Below, one piece after another: positions 41,512 through 50,498 of a stretch of DNA of 64,000 bases (the stretch's first letter is position 1; every line of letters starts with the position of its first letter). Where the stretch lies: positions 1 through 64,000 of the forward strand of contig NZ_QSIN01000007.1 of NCBI RefSeq assembly GCF_003469205.1, in the 5' to 3' direction. The translations under genes were made by a program, and so were the position numbers. The notes under the pieces are model-generated. The model saw nothing but the letters and a program-made list of their open reading frames with translations. It made no database searches and was not told where the DNA came from. This stretch comes from Collinsella sp. AM33-4BH (lineage in GTDB: Bacteria; Actinomycetota; Coriobacteriia; Coriobacteriales; Coriobacteriaceae).

Positions 41512-43157
41512 CGCTGATCACCCTCGCGCAACCAGGGAAGGCGGATACGCGGGCGTTCGGTACGCGTTGCACGGTCGGCGACCATATCGCCCCAAGGGCC
41601 GACGGCGCACCCCAGTTCCACGAGCATCTCGCGCGTGGCCTCGCGCATGCTAGTCGCAAAAGCACTGGTCTGCCCCACCGCCTCGTCAGCGCGCCCAAAC
41701 GCCATGAGCGCGGCGAGATCCTGCCCGCCATCGGCGATACGAATCTTGGAGCTCAACGCACAGGCAATCTCAAAGCGCATGGCGACGTCCTCGTCTGCCC
41801 CGCGCGCACCGAACCGGTTGAACACGGCGCTCATGCGCGTGCGCGGCACACCTACTCGACTTGCCAGTTCGATGACGCGCGACGCCGATGTCGCGGACGA
41901 CACCGCCGCATCGCCAACGACCAGGCAACGGTCGCTCGCCGCCACCGCAGCCGCCACGGCGTCGCCCCAAAAGACCGAGGTATCGATAAAGACCACGTCG
42001 GATTCGCGACGCAGAACATCAAGCAGTAGCTCCACCGGACGCGCCATGAGCTCAGCTTGCTCGGGCGCCGCGACGGGACCCCAGAGCGTAACGCCCGGCG
42101 CCACGCGCATCGATGTGGCTACGATATCCGGCTCGGTGAGCGTGCCCGCCGCCGACGGCTCGATAAGTGCCGCCATATCGCGCGGAGCATCGACGCCTAA
42201 CAAGTCGTAAAGGTTTCCAAACATCAGGTCCAGGTCGAGCACGGCGGCACGCAAGCCCAACAGCGACGATGTGTGTGCCATGGTGGCAACGATCGTCGAC
42301 TTGCCGCAACCGCCCGAACCCGAAATGGCGCAGATGACCAGAGCTCGATGCGGCGAAGCGGCAGCGTCTGCCGGCGGCATCGGAGGCGGCGGGGCGGGCG
42401 TCGGTGGCAGCGCCCCCGTCTCCCCCGCCGCAACCACACGCTGCGTCCAAGCCGGCATGGCAGCTTGTTCGGTCTGCGAGGCAGGCTCGTTCTGCGCAAT
42501 CTGCTCATGCTGCATTAGCGACAACTCGCCGCACCCGGCAAAGCCCTCAACTTCGTCGAGTTCATCCACCAGATTCACGCCGTGCACGTATCCCATATCT
42601 ACAGCCGGGGAGTCGCCAGCATGCTGCGCCGGCCCTCCAGCGTCATCGCATACAAGGGGGTTCCGGGGGCGCCGACCATGCTCGGCTTCCGCTTTTCCAT
42701 AATCATCAACACGCGGACCTCTTGTAGCGCGAGGCGCCCCGGGTTCCCTATCAACAAAAGCATCGGGCTCAATCGTCATGTGCCGATCGGAATCAACCGC
42801 TCCCTCGCCCGCGCGCCCGTTGCCGCATACACTGTGCGCAGCGATGACCTCGGTCGCCCCCGCGCGAAACAGCCCCTCGATATCCGACGGATCGAGCGCT
42901 TCTATCAACACGACCACGCGACTCACGCGGCCTTCGGCCGTCAGGCGCGCAACAGTCTTGCGCACATCTTCGGTATCAAACAGAGACGCCGCGATGATGG
43001 CAGCCCCGCGGCGCGACGGAAACGCCCGCGCCATGGAAACCAGCCCGTCCAGGTCACCCACGCGAAGCACCTGTGCACCCGCCTCACGGCCCTCGACTTC
43101 CCGCTGCAACAGCCCGTAATCGCCGCACGCGCAGCACGCAAGCCAGATCGCCTTCAT
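41508..43157 (-). CDS. cpaE: CpaE/TadZ-like ATPase
   Basis: The 549-residue protein has an N-terminal receiver-like domain (about 1-115) that lacks an obvious phospho-acceptor, a Pro/Glu-rich variable linker of about 140 residues (including PPTPAPPPPMPPAD), and a C-terminal MinD/ParA-type ATPase with SGSGGCGKST. The deviant Walker A lysine of MinD (KGGVGKT) is a serine here, as seen in atypical TadZ proteins. It likely positions the pilus machine at a pole. The start ATG overlaps the stop of cpaB (TGATG); an adjacent GTG is also possible. Confidence 0.87.
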   Translation of the reverse strand: MKAIWLACCACGDYGLLQREVEGREAGAQVLRVGDLDGLVSMARAFPSRRGAAIIAASLFDTEDVRKTVARLTAEGRVSRVVVLIEALDPSDIEGLFRAGATEVIAAHSVCGNGRAGEGAVDSDRHMTIEPDAFVDREPGAPRATRGPRVDDYGKAEAEHGRRPRNPLVCDDAGGPAQHAGDSPAVDMGYVHGVNLVDELDEVEGFAGCGELSLMQHEQIAQNEPASQTEQAAMPAWTQRVVAAGETGALPPTPAPPPPMPPADAAASPHRALVICAISGSGGCGKSTIVATMAHTSSLLGLRAAVLDLDLMFGNLYDLLGVDAPRDMAALIEPSAAGTLTEPDIVATSMRVAPGVTLWGPVAAPEQAELMARPVELLLDVLRRESDVVFIDTSVFWGDAVAAAVAASDRCLVVGDAAVSSATSASRVIELASRVGVPRTRMSAVFNRFGARGADEDVAMRFEIACALSSKIRIADGGQDLAALMAFGRADEAVGQTSAFATSMREATREMLVELGCAVGPWGDMVADRATRTERPRIRLPWLREGDQR

Positions 43158-43816
43158 CACTCGTCGCCTCCGCTCTTTTTGCCGCGCGCCGTGGCGGGAA
43201 TCGTCAAGCTGACCGTTCCCTTGCCCGAGGCTCCCAGCAGTTCCTTGACGTCTTCGGGGTCAGCCGCCAGCGTCACCCATTCGATCTTGCCCTCGCGCGT
43301 GGAACCGGAATCCTCACTGGTATCGATCACGTACGCGCCGCACAGCCGATCGGTTACGCCGTCTTTTTGCACGTACACGTCCACGTAGCTGCCCACGCCC
43401 GCAGCACCGCCGACCGAGTGCTCGGCATCGACCGCCACCGAAACGGCGACCTTACCCTTAGGCACCTCGAGCATGTGGCTCTCGGCCTTGGTGTAGACAT
43501 TGCAGATCACGGCGTTTTTGGGAATACGCGAAGTCGTCACGTCGCCGCGCACCTGGCGCAGCTCGGTCGCCGCGTCACGCGGCAGCAGACTCGTCAGCCA
43601 CTCCTGGGTTATGACATTGGTCTCATCGAGGGTCTCGCCCACATCGATATCGCGCGCCGCGACGCATACCTCGACGCGATCGCCACCGTACTTGGCCAAG
43701 GTCTCAGCCTGGACCTGTTCGGCTTGCGAGCGGATCGACGAGCCGTAAACCATGCAGAGCAGAGCAGCGAGCACGCCCGCGACCAGACTGATGGCGATGC
43801 GCTTGCTCTTGTTCAC
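43157..43816 (-). CDS. cpaB: CpaB-like SAF-domain pilus assembly protein
   Basis: The 219-residue protein starts at a GTG preceded by GAGAGGAG, giving MNKSKRIAISLVAGVLAALL with one membrane helix (about 8-28), then a SAF domain with VEVCVAARDIDVGETLDETNV and a following KGKVAVSVAVDAEHSVGG segment typical of CpaB/RcpC. In Gram-negative bacteria CpaB helps the secretin, but here, as in other Gram-positive tad loci, no secretin gene is present. It is the first gene of the operon. Confidence 0.87.
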   Translation of the reverse strand: MNKSKRIAISLVAGVLAALLCMVYGSSIRSQAEQVQAETLAKYGGDRVEVCVAARDIDVGETLDETNVITQEWLTSLLPRDAATELRQVRGDVTTSRIPKNAVICNVYTKAESHMLEVPKGKVAVSVAVDAEHSVGGAAGVGSYVDVYVQKDGVTDRLCGAYVIDTSEDSGSTREGKIEWVTLAADPEDVKELLGASGKGTVSLTIPATARGKKSGGDE

Positions 43817-43926
43817 GGCCGCTCCTCTCATGGCAGTGCCGGGCGAATGCCCGTACCACCATTGTCTGGGCGGCCAGAGTGCAAAGCGGCGCAATCGCAA
43901 TCTTGGTTTTCGATGTCAAACCAATC

Positions 43927-43978
43927 GCTGACCAAAAGCTGACCAGCCCGTCAAGCTCGTGGCAAGGTTTTGGTCAGC
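43927..43978. promoter_or_regulatory. GCTGACCA half-sites upstream of the tad operon
   Basis: GCTGACCA occurs at 43927-43934 and 43938-43945, exactly 11 bp apart, and inverted as TGGTCAGC at 43971-43978; TTTTGGTCAGC and GCTGACCAAAA form 11-bp arms. The sites lie 111-162 bp before the cpaB start. A TTGACA on the minus strand at 43914-43919 lies between the sites and the gene, but its -10 partner (GATTGC) is poor, so an activator may be required. Confidence 0.5.
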
Positions 43979-44016
43979 ACGTCAGCAAACTGTATGTTTC
44001 GAAGCTTTTCCGCAGC

Positions 44017-44052
44017 AAAAAAAGCCGTCTCCCGAACAGTTGGGAGACGGCT
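44017..44052 (-). terminator. Terminator of rsgA
   Basis: AGCCGTCTCCC and its exact complement form an 11-bp stem with an 8-nt loop, followed by TTTTTTT on the minus strand, 18 bases past the rsgA stop. Confidence 0.93.
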
Positions 44053-44069
44053 GTCATAGGAAAAATCAA

Positions 44070-45254
44070 TTACAGATGGACATCGGGATCGAGCATTTGA
44101 GCGCTCACGCGCATGGATGACGCCAGGTTTTGGAACGTTTCCAGACGCAGGCTATCGATCTGCCCGGCGTCATCGGCCTCGCGAACGGCGCAGCCCGGCT
44201 CATGGGTATGCGTGCAATCGCCAAACCGGCACGCGCGCGATGCCTCGACAATCTCGGGGAAAGCGCGCGCCAGACCCCGCTCGTGACCCACGAGCGGCAG
44301 GCTGCGCAGGCCCGGGGCATCGGCGATCACGCCGGCGTCGCCCGGCAGTGCCACCATCACGCGCGCGACGGTAGTGTGACGGCCCTGATCGTCGCGTTCG
44401 CGCACACCGCCGGTCGCCAACGTATCGTGGCCCAGCAGCGCATTGAGCAGCGTCGACTTGCCGGCACCCGACTCGCCCAGAATCATGGCGCAGCTCCCGG
44501 CAGGCACGCAGGCACGGACCTCGTCCAGGCCGCGGCCCTCGGCAGAGGACGTCACGATCACGCGCACGTTCGGACCCACCAGGCGGCGCACGCGGTCCAG
44601 ATCGCGCTCGAGTTCCTCGGCATCGCAGCGGTCAGCTTTGGTGAGTACCACCACCGGCTCGGCATCGCAGTCGAGCGCCAATACCAGCGAACGCGCCACA
44701 CGGTCGAGCAGCACCTCGCCGGCACCGAGCGCCTGCACGATTAGCACGCTATCCACGTTGGAGCAGAGCACCTGGCGCTCTCCGCGGGCACGGCCGCGCC
44801 AACGCTCAAAGCTCGTACGGCGCGGCAGCACGCATTCAATCACGCCCATATCGTGCCCGGGAGCGCGGCGCACCGCCACACGATCGCCCACGGCAGGCAG
44901 CAGGACCTCGTCCCCACCGCGCGACTTGGCAAATCCCACGGCATGCTCGGCGCGGAAGGTATCGTCGGCAGTCGCCACCAGCGGAAACCCACGATCCAAG
45001 CGCACCACGGCGCCAAGCTGCATCTGCTCGGGCTCCTCGGCATGTGCGCAGAAATCATCAAAGGCAGCCTGCTGAGCTTCATCGACCGGCAGGTCATCAA
45101 ACGCCGGAACATCCTGCAGCGCGTCAAGCCCCGGTACACTCGCCAGCAACTCCTCAGCAGATGCAGGGGGTTCGGTCGCGAGCTTCCGACGACGATCACG
45201 CTTAGCCCGCGCCCCCGTCGTCTTTTTCTTCGCCTTAGCCCTAGCCTTGCCCAC
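44070..45254 (-). CDS. rsgA: Ribosome small subunit-dependent GTPase RsgA
   Basis: The 394-residue circularly permuted GTPase acts late in 30S maturation. It has a basic N-terminal tail, an OB-fold segment (GAVVRLDRGFPLVAT), G4 motif VVLTKADRCD, G1 motif GESGAGKST, G3 in DAPGLRSLP and a C-terminal zinc site CRFGDCTHTHEPGC. I start it at a GTG (MGKARAKAKKKTTG) with GGGAGGCGCTT before it, since the longer ATG reading runs into the terminator of the upstream gene. The acidic insertion after the tail (about 30-75) is longer than in most homologues. Confidence 0.94.
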   Translation of the reverse strand: MGKARAKAKKKTTGARAKRDRRRKLATEPPASAEELLASVPGLDALQDVPAFDDLPVDEAQQAAFDDFCAHAEEPEQMQLGAVVRLDRGFPLVATADDTFRAEHAVGFAKSRGGDEVLLPAVGDRVAVRRAPGHDMGVIECVLPRRTSFERWRGRARGERQVLCSNVDSVLIVQALGAGEVLLDRVARSLVLALDCDAEPVVVLTKADRCDAEELERDLDRVRRLVGPNVRVIVTSSAEGRGLDEVRACVPAGSCAMILGESGAGKSTLLNALLGHDTLATGGVRERDDQGRHTTVARVMVALPGDAGVIADAPGLRSLPLVGHERGLARAFPEIVEASRACRFGDCTHTHEPGCAVREADDAGQIDSLRLETFQNLASSMRVSAQMLDPDVHL

Positions 45255-45302
45255 AAGCGCCTCCCAGCACCATAAATCACAACTGAGCAGGTATTTTAAA
45301 TC

Positions 45303-45335
45303 AAAAAGAGCTGGCCGGGCAAAGCCCGACCAGCT
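45303..45335 (-). terminator. Terminator downstream of the P-type ATPase gene
   Basis: AGCTGGTCGGGC-TTT-GCCCGGCCAGCT (12-bp stem with one mismatch) followed by CTTTTTG on the minus strand, about 160 bp past the ATPase stop and just before rsgA. Confidence 0.85.
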
Positions 45336-45378
45336 CACATACTTTCCCTCAGCTTACGGTCCCGAGAGGTTATCCGAA

Positions 45379-45469
45379 GGCCCGCCCGCCGGGAGGGGTT
45401 TCTTCTGAGTGATCCCGCAGCGCGAAGCGCGAGGACCAGCGAAGAAGAAACCCCGCAGGCGGTCGGGCC
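45379..45469. repeat. Long structured palindrome behind the P-type ATPase gene
   Basis: Three nested stems share one axis: GGCCCGCCCGCC / GGCGGTCGGGCC (outer), GGGGTTTCTTCT / AGAAGAAACCCC (middle) and GCGCGAAGCGCG (centre). It lies 24 bases past the ATPase stop. The core ATCCCGCAGC...CGAAGCG...CGAGGAC is repeated in the same design at 55432-55525 behind pheT. Confidence 0.8.
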
Positions 45470-45492
45470 GGTGGGAAGGATGGCCTTTCGAC

Positions 45493-48174
45493 CTACTCCT
45501 TCTCGACCGCGCGCATGATCGCCTTGTAGATCTCCATCAGCGGGATGATCAGGAAGGCCAGGCCCAGGGCAGCGACAACGCCCTTGAGCTCAAGCGTCAC
45601 GGGGCCAAAGAACATCTCGGCAAGCGTCGGCTGCACGGTCACGATCACCGTCAGCACCAGTGCCAGCGCGGCGGAAGCCCACAGCCACTTGTTCTGCTTC
45701 TTCATGGTGAACAGCGACGCACGACGGCTGCGCATATTGAAGCAGTGGAAAATCTCGACCATGTTGAGCGTGATGAACGCCATCATCACGCCTTCCTCGT
45801 CGGCATTGCCGGCGATCATATCGGCGATGTGGATGTAGCCCATGTCAAAGTACACGCCCACAAAGAAGCTCGCCAGCACCAGCGCGGTGATGATTAGGCC
45901 CTGGACCACGCAGTCCAGACCCATATGTCCGGCAAAGACACCGTCCTTGGCGTTGCGCGGCTTGCGCTTCATGATGTCGCCCTCGGCATCCTCCATGCCC
46001 AGCGCGAGCGCGGGGAAGCAGTCGGTGACCAGGTTCACCCACAGCAGCTGCACCGGCTGGAAGATGGTAAAGCCGATGAGCGTGGCGATAAACACCGAGA
46101 ACACCTCGGCAAGGTTGGCCGAAAGCAGGAACTGGATGACCTTGCGGATGTTGTCGTAGATGCGACGACCCTCTTCGCAGGCGCCGATGATGGTAGCGAA
46201 GTTGTCATCGGCAAGTACCATGTCGGCGACGTTCTTGGTGACGTCGGTACCGGTGATGCCCATACCAACGCCAATGTCGGCGCGCTTGATGGACGGGGCG
46301 TCGTTGACGCCGTCGCCCGTCATGGCCACGATCTGGTCGCGCGACTTCCAGGCCTCGACGATGCGTGTCTTGTGCTCGGGCTGGACGCGGGCGTACACGC
46401 CGTAGTCCTCGATGTGCGCGTCGAGTTCCTCGTCGCTCATGCGATCGAGGTCGGCACCGGTGATGGCCTGGCTGCGATCGGCGACGATGCCCAGCTGCTT
46501 GGCGATGGCCACGGCGGTGTCGATGTGGTCGCCCGTGATCATGACGGTGCGGATACCGGCGTCGTGCGCCTCGTGGATAGCGTCGGCCACCTCGGGACGG
46601 ACCGGGTCGATCATGCCGGACAGGCCACAGAAGACCAGGTCATGCTCGAGCGCAGCGGGGCTGCAGTCGTCGGGAACCTCGGTGTAGGTGCGGCTTGCCA
46701 GCGCCAGTACGCGCAGGGCCTCGTCGGCCATGGCCTTGTTGGCCGCCACGAGCTCGGCGCGGCGCTCCTCGGTCAGGGGGACGACCTTATCGCCCTCGTA
46801 GATATGGGTGCACAGGCCGATCACCACGTCGGGCGCACCCTTGGTGTACTGCTCGTACTCGCCATCCAGGGTCTCGACGACCACGGACATCATCTTGCGG
46901 CCCGAGTCAAACGGGGCCTCGCCCACGCGCGGATGCTCGGCAGTCAGGCCAGTGAGGCCCGCCTTGCCGGCGTCGTTGACGAGCGCGCACTCAGTCGGCT
47001 CGCCCACGGCCTCGCCCAGCTCCTCGTCCCACTGAGCATCGGAGCACAGCGCCATGCCGGCCAGGAACTTCTCCTTGGGCGCAGCGAGCTCGTGCTTGAC
47101 GACGGTCATCTTGTTCTGGGTAAGGGTACCGGTCTTGTCGGAGCAGATGGTCTGCGTGCAGCCAAGGGTCTCGACGGCAGAGAGCTTGCGGATAATCGCC
47201 TGGCGCTTGGCCATCTTGGTCACGCCGAGCGAAAGGACGATGGTCACGACGGCGACCAGGCCCTCGGGAATGGCGGCGACGGCAAGCGAGACGGCGACCA
47301 TAAAGGTGTCGAGCAGGGCAGTCGGGTCGGTGAGGACATTGCCCACGCCGTGGCGGAGGATGTCAACGCCAAAGATCACGACGCAGATGACGATCACCAT
47401 AATGGTAAGGATGCGGCTGAGCTCGGCGAGCTTCACCTGCAACGGCGTGAGCTCCTCCTTGGCCTCGGCCAGGGCGCCGGCGATCTTACCCATCTCGGTG
47501 TTCATGCCGGTGCCGACCACGACGGCGCGGCCACGGCCGTATACCACGGTGGAACCCATGTAGCACATGTTCTTGCGGTCGCCGAGCGGCACGTCATCGG
47601 TGCCCGCGGCAAGCTCGATCACGTTGGCGTGCTTCTCTACGGGCACGGACTCGCCGGTGAGCGCGGCCTCTTCGATCTTCATCGTGGCGCTCTCGAGCAC
47701 GCGGCAGTCGGCCGGGACGGAGTCGCCCGCCTCGAGCATGATCACGTCGCCGGGCACGAGCTCGGCGCTCGGCAGGTGCACGAGCTTGCCGTCGCGCAGC
47801 ACCTTGGACTGCGCCGCACTCATCTCCTGCAGGGCCTCGAGGGCCTCCTCGCTCTTGGCTTCCTGGACCACGCCCAGCACCGAGTTGACGATAACGACGA
47901 ACATGATGATGGCGACATCGGCAAAGTCGGGCTCGCCCTTGACCATGCCCGTGAGCGCACTGATGACGGCGGCAACGATCAGCATGATGACCATGGGGTC
48001 GGCCATCTGCTCAAAGAAACGCTTCCACAGCGGCGTCTTCTCGGCTTCCTCGAGCTTGTTAGGGCCTGTCTTGGCAAGGCGCGAAGACGCCTCGTCGTTG
48101 CTCAGGCCGAGGTTCTCATCGACACCTTGGTCGCTGAGCACCTCCGCCGCGGCGGACAGGTATTCCTTTTGCAT
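45493..48174 (-). CDS. Ca2+-type cation-transporting P-type ATPase
   Basis: The 893-residue pump couples ATP hydrolysis to cation export. It has the P2A-type intramembrane motif AIPEGL (303-306), the phosphorylation site SDKTGTLT with D346, TGES (173-176), and GDGVNDAPSIKRADIGVGMGI in the P domain split across two conserved parts. Ten helices are expected: two pairs before the phosphorylation domain and six after. The N-terminus shows the cation-ATPase domain GLSNDEASSRLAKTGPNKL. GGGAGGGGACTCTAT precedes the ATG. Calcium is the likely substrate by family; other cations cannot be excluded. Confidence 0.93.
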   Translation of the reverse strand: MQKEYLSAAAEVLSDQGVDENLGLSNDEASSRLAKTGPNKLEEAEKTPLWKRFFEQMADPMVIMLIVAAVISALTGMVKGEPDFADVAIIMFVVIVNSVLGVVQEAKSEEALEALQEMSAAQSKVLRDGKLVHLPSAELVPGDVIMLEAGDSVPADCRVLESATMKIEEAALTGESVPVEKHANVIELAAGTDDVPLGDRKNMCYMGSTVVYGRGRAVVVGTGMNTEMGKIAGALAEAKEELTPLQVKLAELSRILTIMVIVICVVIFGVDILRHGVGNVLTDPTALLDTFMVAVSLAVAAIPEGLVAVVTIVLSLGVTKMAKRQAIIRKLSAVETLGCTQTICSDKTGTLTQNKMTVVKHELAAPKEKFLAGMALCSDAQWDEELGEAVGEPTECALVNDAGKAGLTGLTAEHPRVGEAPFDSGRKMMSVVVETLDGEYEQYTKGAPDVVIGLCTHIYEGDKVVPLTEERRAELVAANKAMADEALRVLALASRTYTEVPDDCSPAALEHDLVFCGLSGMIDPVRPEVADAIHEAHDAGIRTVMITGDHIDTAVAIAKQLGIVADRSQAITGADLDRMSDEELDAHIEDYGVYARVQPEHKTRIVEAWKSRDQIVAMTGDGVNDAPSIKRADIGVGMGITGTDVTKNVADMVLADDNFATIIGACEEGRRIYDNIRKVIQFLLSANLAEVFSVFIATLIGFTIFQPVQLLWVNLVTDCFPALALGMEDAEGDIMKRKPRNAKDGVFAGHMGLDCVVQGLIITALVLASFFVGVYFDMGYIHIADMIAGNADEEGVMMAFITLNMVEIFHCFNMRSRRASLFTMKKQNKWLWASAALALVLTVIVTVQPTLAEMFFGPVTLELKGVVAALGLAFLIIPLMEIYKAIMRAVEKE

Positions 48175-48616
48175 ATAGAGTCCCCTCCTGGGATTCGGGC
48201 CACTCAGCAGATTGATGCCCGATCATAATTCCCAGGAGAAGGGCAAGGGCTCATCAAGGCTGCCGTGCTGAGCGGCAGTTGATAGTGGAGCTATGGTACC
48301 CCAAAGCGACGCGTCTAGCCAAAACAATCGGTTTGGAAATATGGTCCGCACGCAACGGTGCAGACCGTGTGATGCTCAACATTGGTAAAACGTTTTTTCT
48401 TCGGCACATCGCCAAACTGACATATCGCCCAGATAGCAGCGGTTGGAGTGGTTGGTAAAGATTTTCCATATACCGTTTTTCCCGCAAAAAATGAACTTCC
48501 ATTTCGGCATACGGTCGATTTTTTGGGGTATTCGGTCGGCATTTCGTTATAATCATCTCGGTTTTATTTCTTATGGTTTATCTATCAGCGCAAGACGATG
48601 TCAGATGGAGGTCTGA
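48175..48616. other. 442-bp intergenic region between the P-type ATPase gene and pyk
   Basis: The divergent gap holds the two gene leaders, a small plus-strand hairpin CTGCCG-TGCTGAG-CGGCAG (48260-48278) without a T tract, and an A/T-rich stretch before pyk. A 100-codon minus-strand reading frame lies inside it but lacks a convincing start and composition. I see no RNA gene. Confidence 0.5.
48523..48553 (+). promoter_or_regulatory. Promoter of pyk
   Basis: A perfect TATAAT (48548-48553) lies 63 bp before the pyk ATG. The best -35 candidate is a poor TTGGGG 19 bp upstream. GGAGGTCTGA provides a strong ribosome binding site. Confidence 0.55.
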
Positions 48617-50077
48617 ATGTACAAGCGCACTAAGATTGTATGCACCATGGGTCCCGCCTGCGATAGCGACGAGACCATCCGCGAGATGATCAAGGCGGGC
48701 ATGAACGTCGCCCGTTTTAACTTCTCGCACGGCTCCTACGACGAGCACCACGGTCGCATCGAGCGCGTCCGCCGTATTTCCAAGGAGCTCGGTCTGCCTG
48801 TCGGCATCCTGCTCGACACCAAGGGCCCCGAGGTCCGCACCGGCCTTCTGGTCGACGGCAAGAAGGTTGCCGTCAAGACCGGCGATAAGATCGTCGTCAC
48901 CGCTCAGCCCACGTCCGAGGATTTCCACGGCACCGCTGAGCACATCTCCCTCGACTACCTGGCTCTGCCCTCCGAGGTCGAGAAGGGCTCCCTCATCCTG
49001 ATCGATGACGGCCTGGTTGCCCTCGAGGTCGAGTCCGTCAGTGGCCAGGACATGACCTGCGTCGTTAAGAACGACGGCCTGATCGGCGAGCGCAAGGGCG
49101 TCAACATGCCCAACGTCAACATCTCGCTGCCCGCCATCACCGAGCGCGATCGTCAGGACATCCTCTTTGGCCTGACCGAGAACATCGACTACATCGCCGC
49201 TTCCTTCATCCGTGACGGCGAGTCCGTCCGCGGCATCCGCGAGCTTTGCCGCGAGAACGGCGGCGAGCACGTGACGATCTTCCCGAAGATCGAGTGCGCC
49301 TTGGGCGTCGAGAACTTCGACGAGATTCTCGAGGCTTCTGACGGCATCATGGTCGCCCGTGGCGACCTGGGCATCGAGATCAAGCCCGAGCTCGTTCCGC
49401 ACATCCAGAAGGAGATCATCGCCAAGTGCAACGCGGCCTACAAGCCCGTCATCACCGCTACGCAGATGCTCGACTCCATGCAGCAGAACCCGCGCCCGAC
49501 GCGCGCCGAGGTTGCCGACGTTGCTAACGCCATTTATGACGGCACCGACGCCGTCATGCTGTCCGGCGAGTCCGCTGCCGGTAAGTACCCGGTCGAGGCC
49601 GTTAAGATGCAGGCCAGCATTGCTCTCGAGACCGAGAAGTACCTCCCGGCCCACGCTCCGCTCGAGGTTCCGGCCGATGCTCACGGCACCCGCGTTGTCA
49701 ACAACGTTGTGGGTATGTCCGCTGTGAACATGGCTACCACCGTTGGCGCCAAGTGCATCACCGTGCCGACGACCACCGGTCGTACCGCTCGCCTGATCTC
49801 GCACTTCCGTCCCAACATGCCGATCTGCGCGTTCTCCCGCCACGAGTGGGCCGTCCAGCAGATGATCATGTACTGGGGCGTTATCCCGCACCAGGCCGAG
49901 ATTACCCAGGGCACCGTCAACGGCACGATCGTCAAGGCGATCGAGACCGCTAAGGAGCTCGGCTACGTCGAGGCTGGCGATTTGACCGTCGCTACCGCCG
50001 GCGATCCCCGCATGAGCGTCCAGCTCGAGGACAAGGTCTCCTCGACCAACGTCGCTTACGTCGCTCAGGTGCGTTAA
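48617..50077 (+). CDS. pyk: Pyruvate kinase
   Basis: The 486-residue glycolytic enzyme converts phosphoenolpyruvate and ADP to pyruvate and ATP. It begins MYKRTKIVCTMGPACDSDE, has the substrate-binding NFSHGSYDEHH, LDTKGPEVRTG, FPKIEC with the catalytic lysine, MVARGDLGIEI and ITATQMLDSM motifs, and a C-terminal regulatory domain. The codon use, with strong preference for C-ending codons, differs somewhat from neighbours and is consistent with high expression. It is a single gene on the plus strand with its own promoter and terminator. Confidence 0.97.
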   Translation: MYKRTKIVCTMGPACDSDETIREMIKAGMNVARFNFSHGSYDEHHGRIERVRRISKELGLPVGILLDTKGPEVRTGLLVDGKKVAVKTGDKIVVTAQPTSEDFHGTAEHISLDYLALPSEVEKGSLILIDDGLVALEVESVSGQDMTCVVKNDGLIGERKGVNMPNVNISLPAITERDRQDILFGLTENIDYIAASFIRDGESVRGIRELCRENGGEHVTIFPKIECALGVENFDEILEASDGIMVARGDLGIEIKPELVPHIQKEIIAKCNAAYKPVITATQMLDSMQQNPRPTRAEVADVANAIYDGTDAVMLSGESAAGKYPVEAVKMQASIALETEKYLPAHAPLEVPADAHGTRVVNNVVGMSAVNMATTVGAKCITVPTTTGRTARLISHFRPNMPICAFSRHEWAVQQMIMYWGVIPHQAEITQGTVNGTIVKAIETAKELGYVEAGDLTVATAGDPRMSVQLEDKVSSTNVAYVAQVR

Positions 50078-50106
50078 GTCGTACTTGCAAGCATGTTTGC
50101 ATTGCA

Positions 50107-50142
50107 AAGGGCCCGGAAGGCTTCGCCTTTCGGGCCCTTTTT
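50107..50142 (+). terminator. Terminator of pyk
   Basis: AAGGGCCCGGAAGGC-TTCG-CCTTTCGGGCCCTT forms a stem of about 14 bp with a stable TTCG tetraloop and TTTT run. Confidence 0.95.
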
Positions 50143-50320
50143 CTGTGTCAATGCCGGCACACGGCAAAACACGCACCCATTTCTTTACCAAAAGCGCGAA
50201 ATCCACCTTTCGAGGCCCAAAAATAAAGTCCCAAGCGCTAAAAGTGTTCGCCCGATGGCGAAACCACACCTTACCCGACGCTGCTAAATCGTTTTAGCAA
50301 GAGCCAGATCGACCGCGTTT

Positions 50321-50446
50321 TCGGAAGTATGCGGCAAATTCTGAGACCTCCGAGCACACCCCGTTTTTTCGCAACAAAATGCCTGATAAACTGGCCTCAA
50401 AAGCCAGGTCTGCTCACAGGGTTCAGATTTTGCCGCATACTTCCGA
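50321..50446. repeat. 126-bp MITE-like inverted repeat upstream of the DUF559-like gene
   Basis: A 24-bp sequence (50321-50344, containing GGAAGTATGCGGCAAA) recurs inverted at 50423-50446 with one mismatch. The 78-bp interior contains a small CTGGC / GCCAG hairpin and no reading frame of note. It lies 53 bp before the next gene. The size and long terminal inverted repeats resemble a miniature element, although no target duplication is evident. Confidence 0.65.
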
Positions 50447-50498
50447 ATTGACGCTGGCATCGCACGGTCCAAAAGCACATTTCGACCAGGAGGATATC

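Noticed and set aside
45925..48228. A 767-codon frame antisense to the P-type ATPase
   Set aside because: Shadow of a conserved gene with no motifs of its own.
48254..48556. A 100-codon frame between the ATPase gene and pyk
   Set aside because: No good ribosome binding site, unusual composition and no recognisable family; it lies in a regulatory gap.
48578..50269. A 563-codon frame antisense to pyk
   Set aside because: Opposite strand of pyruvate kinase; Asp/Val/Gly-rich repetitive translation typical of an antisense frame.
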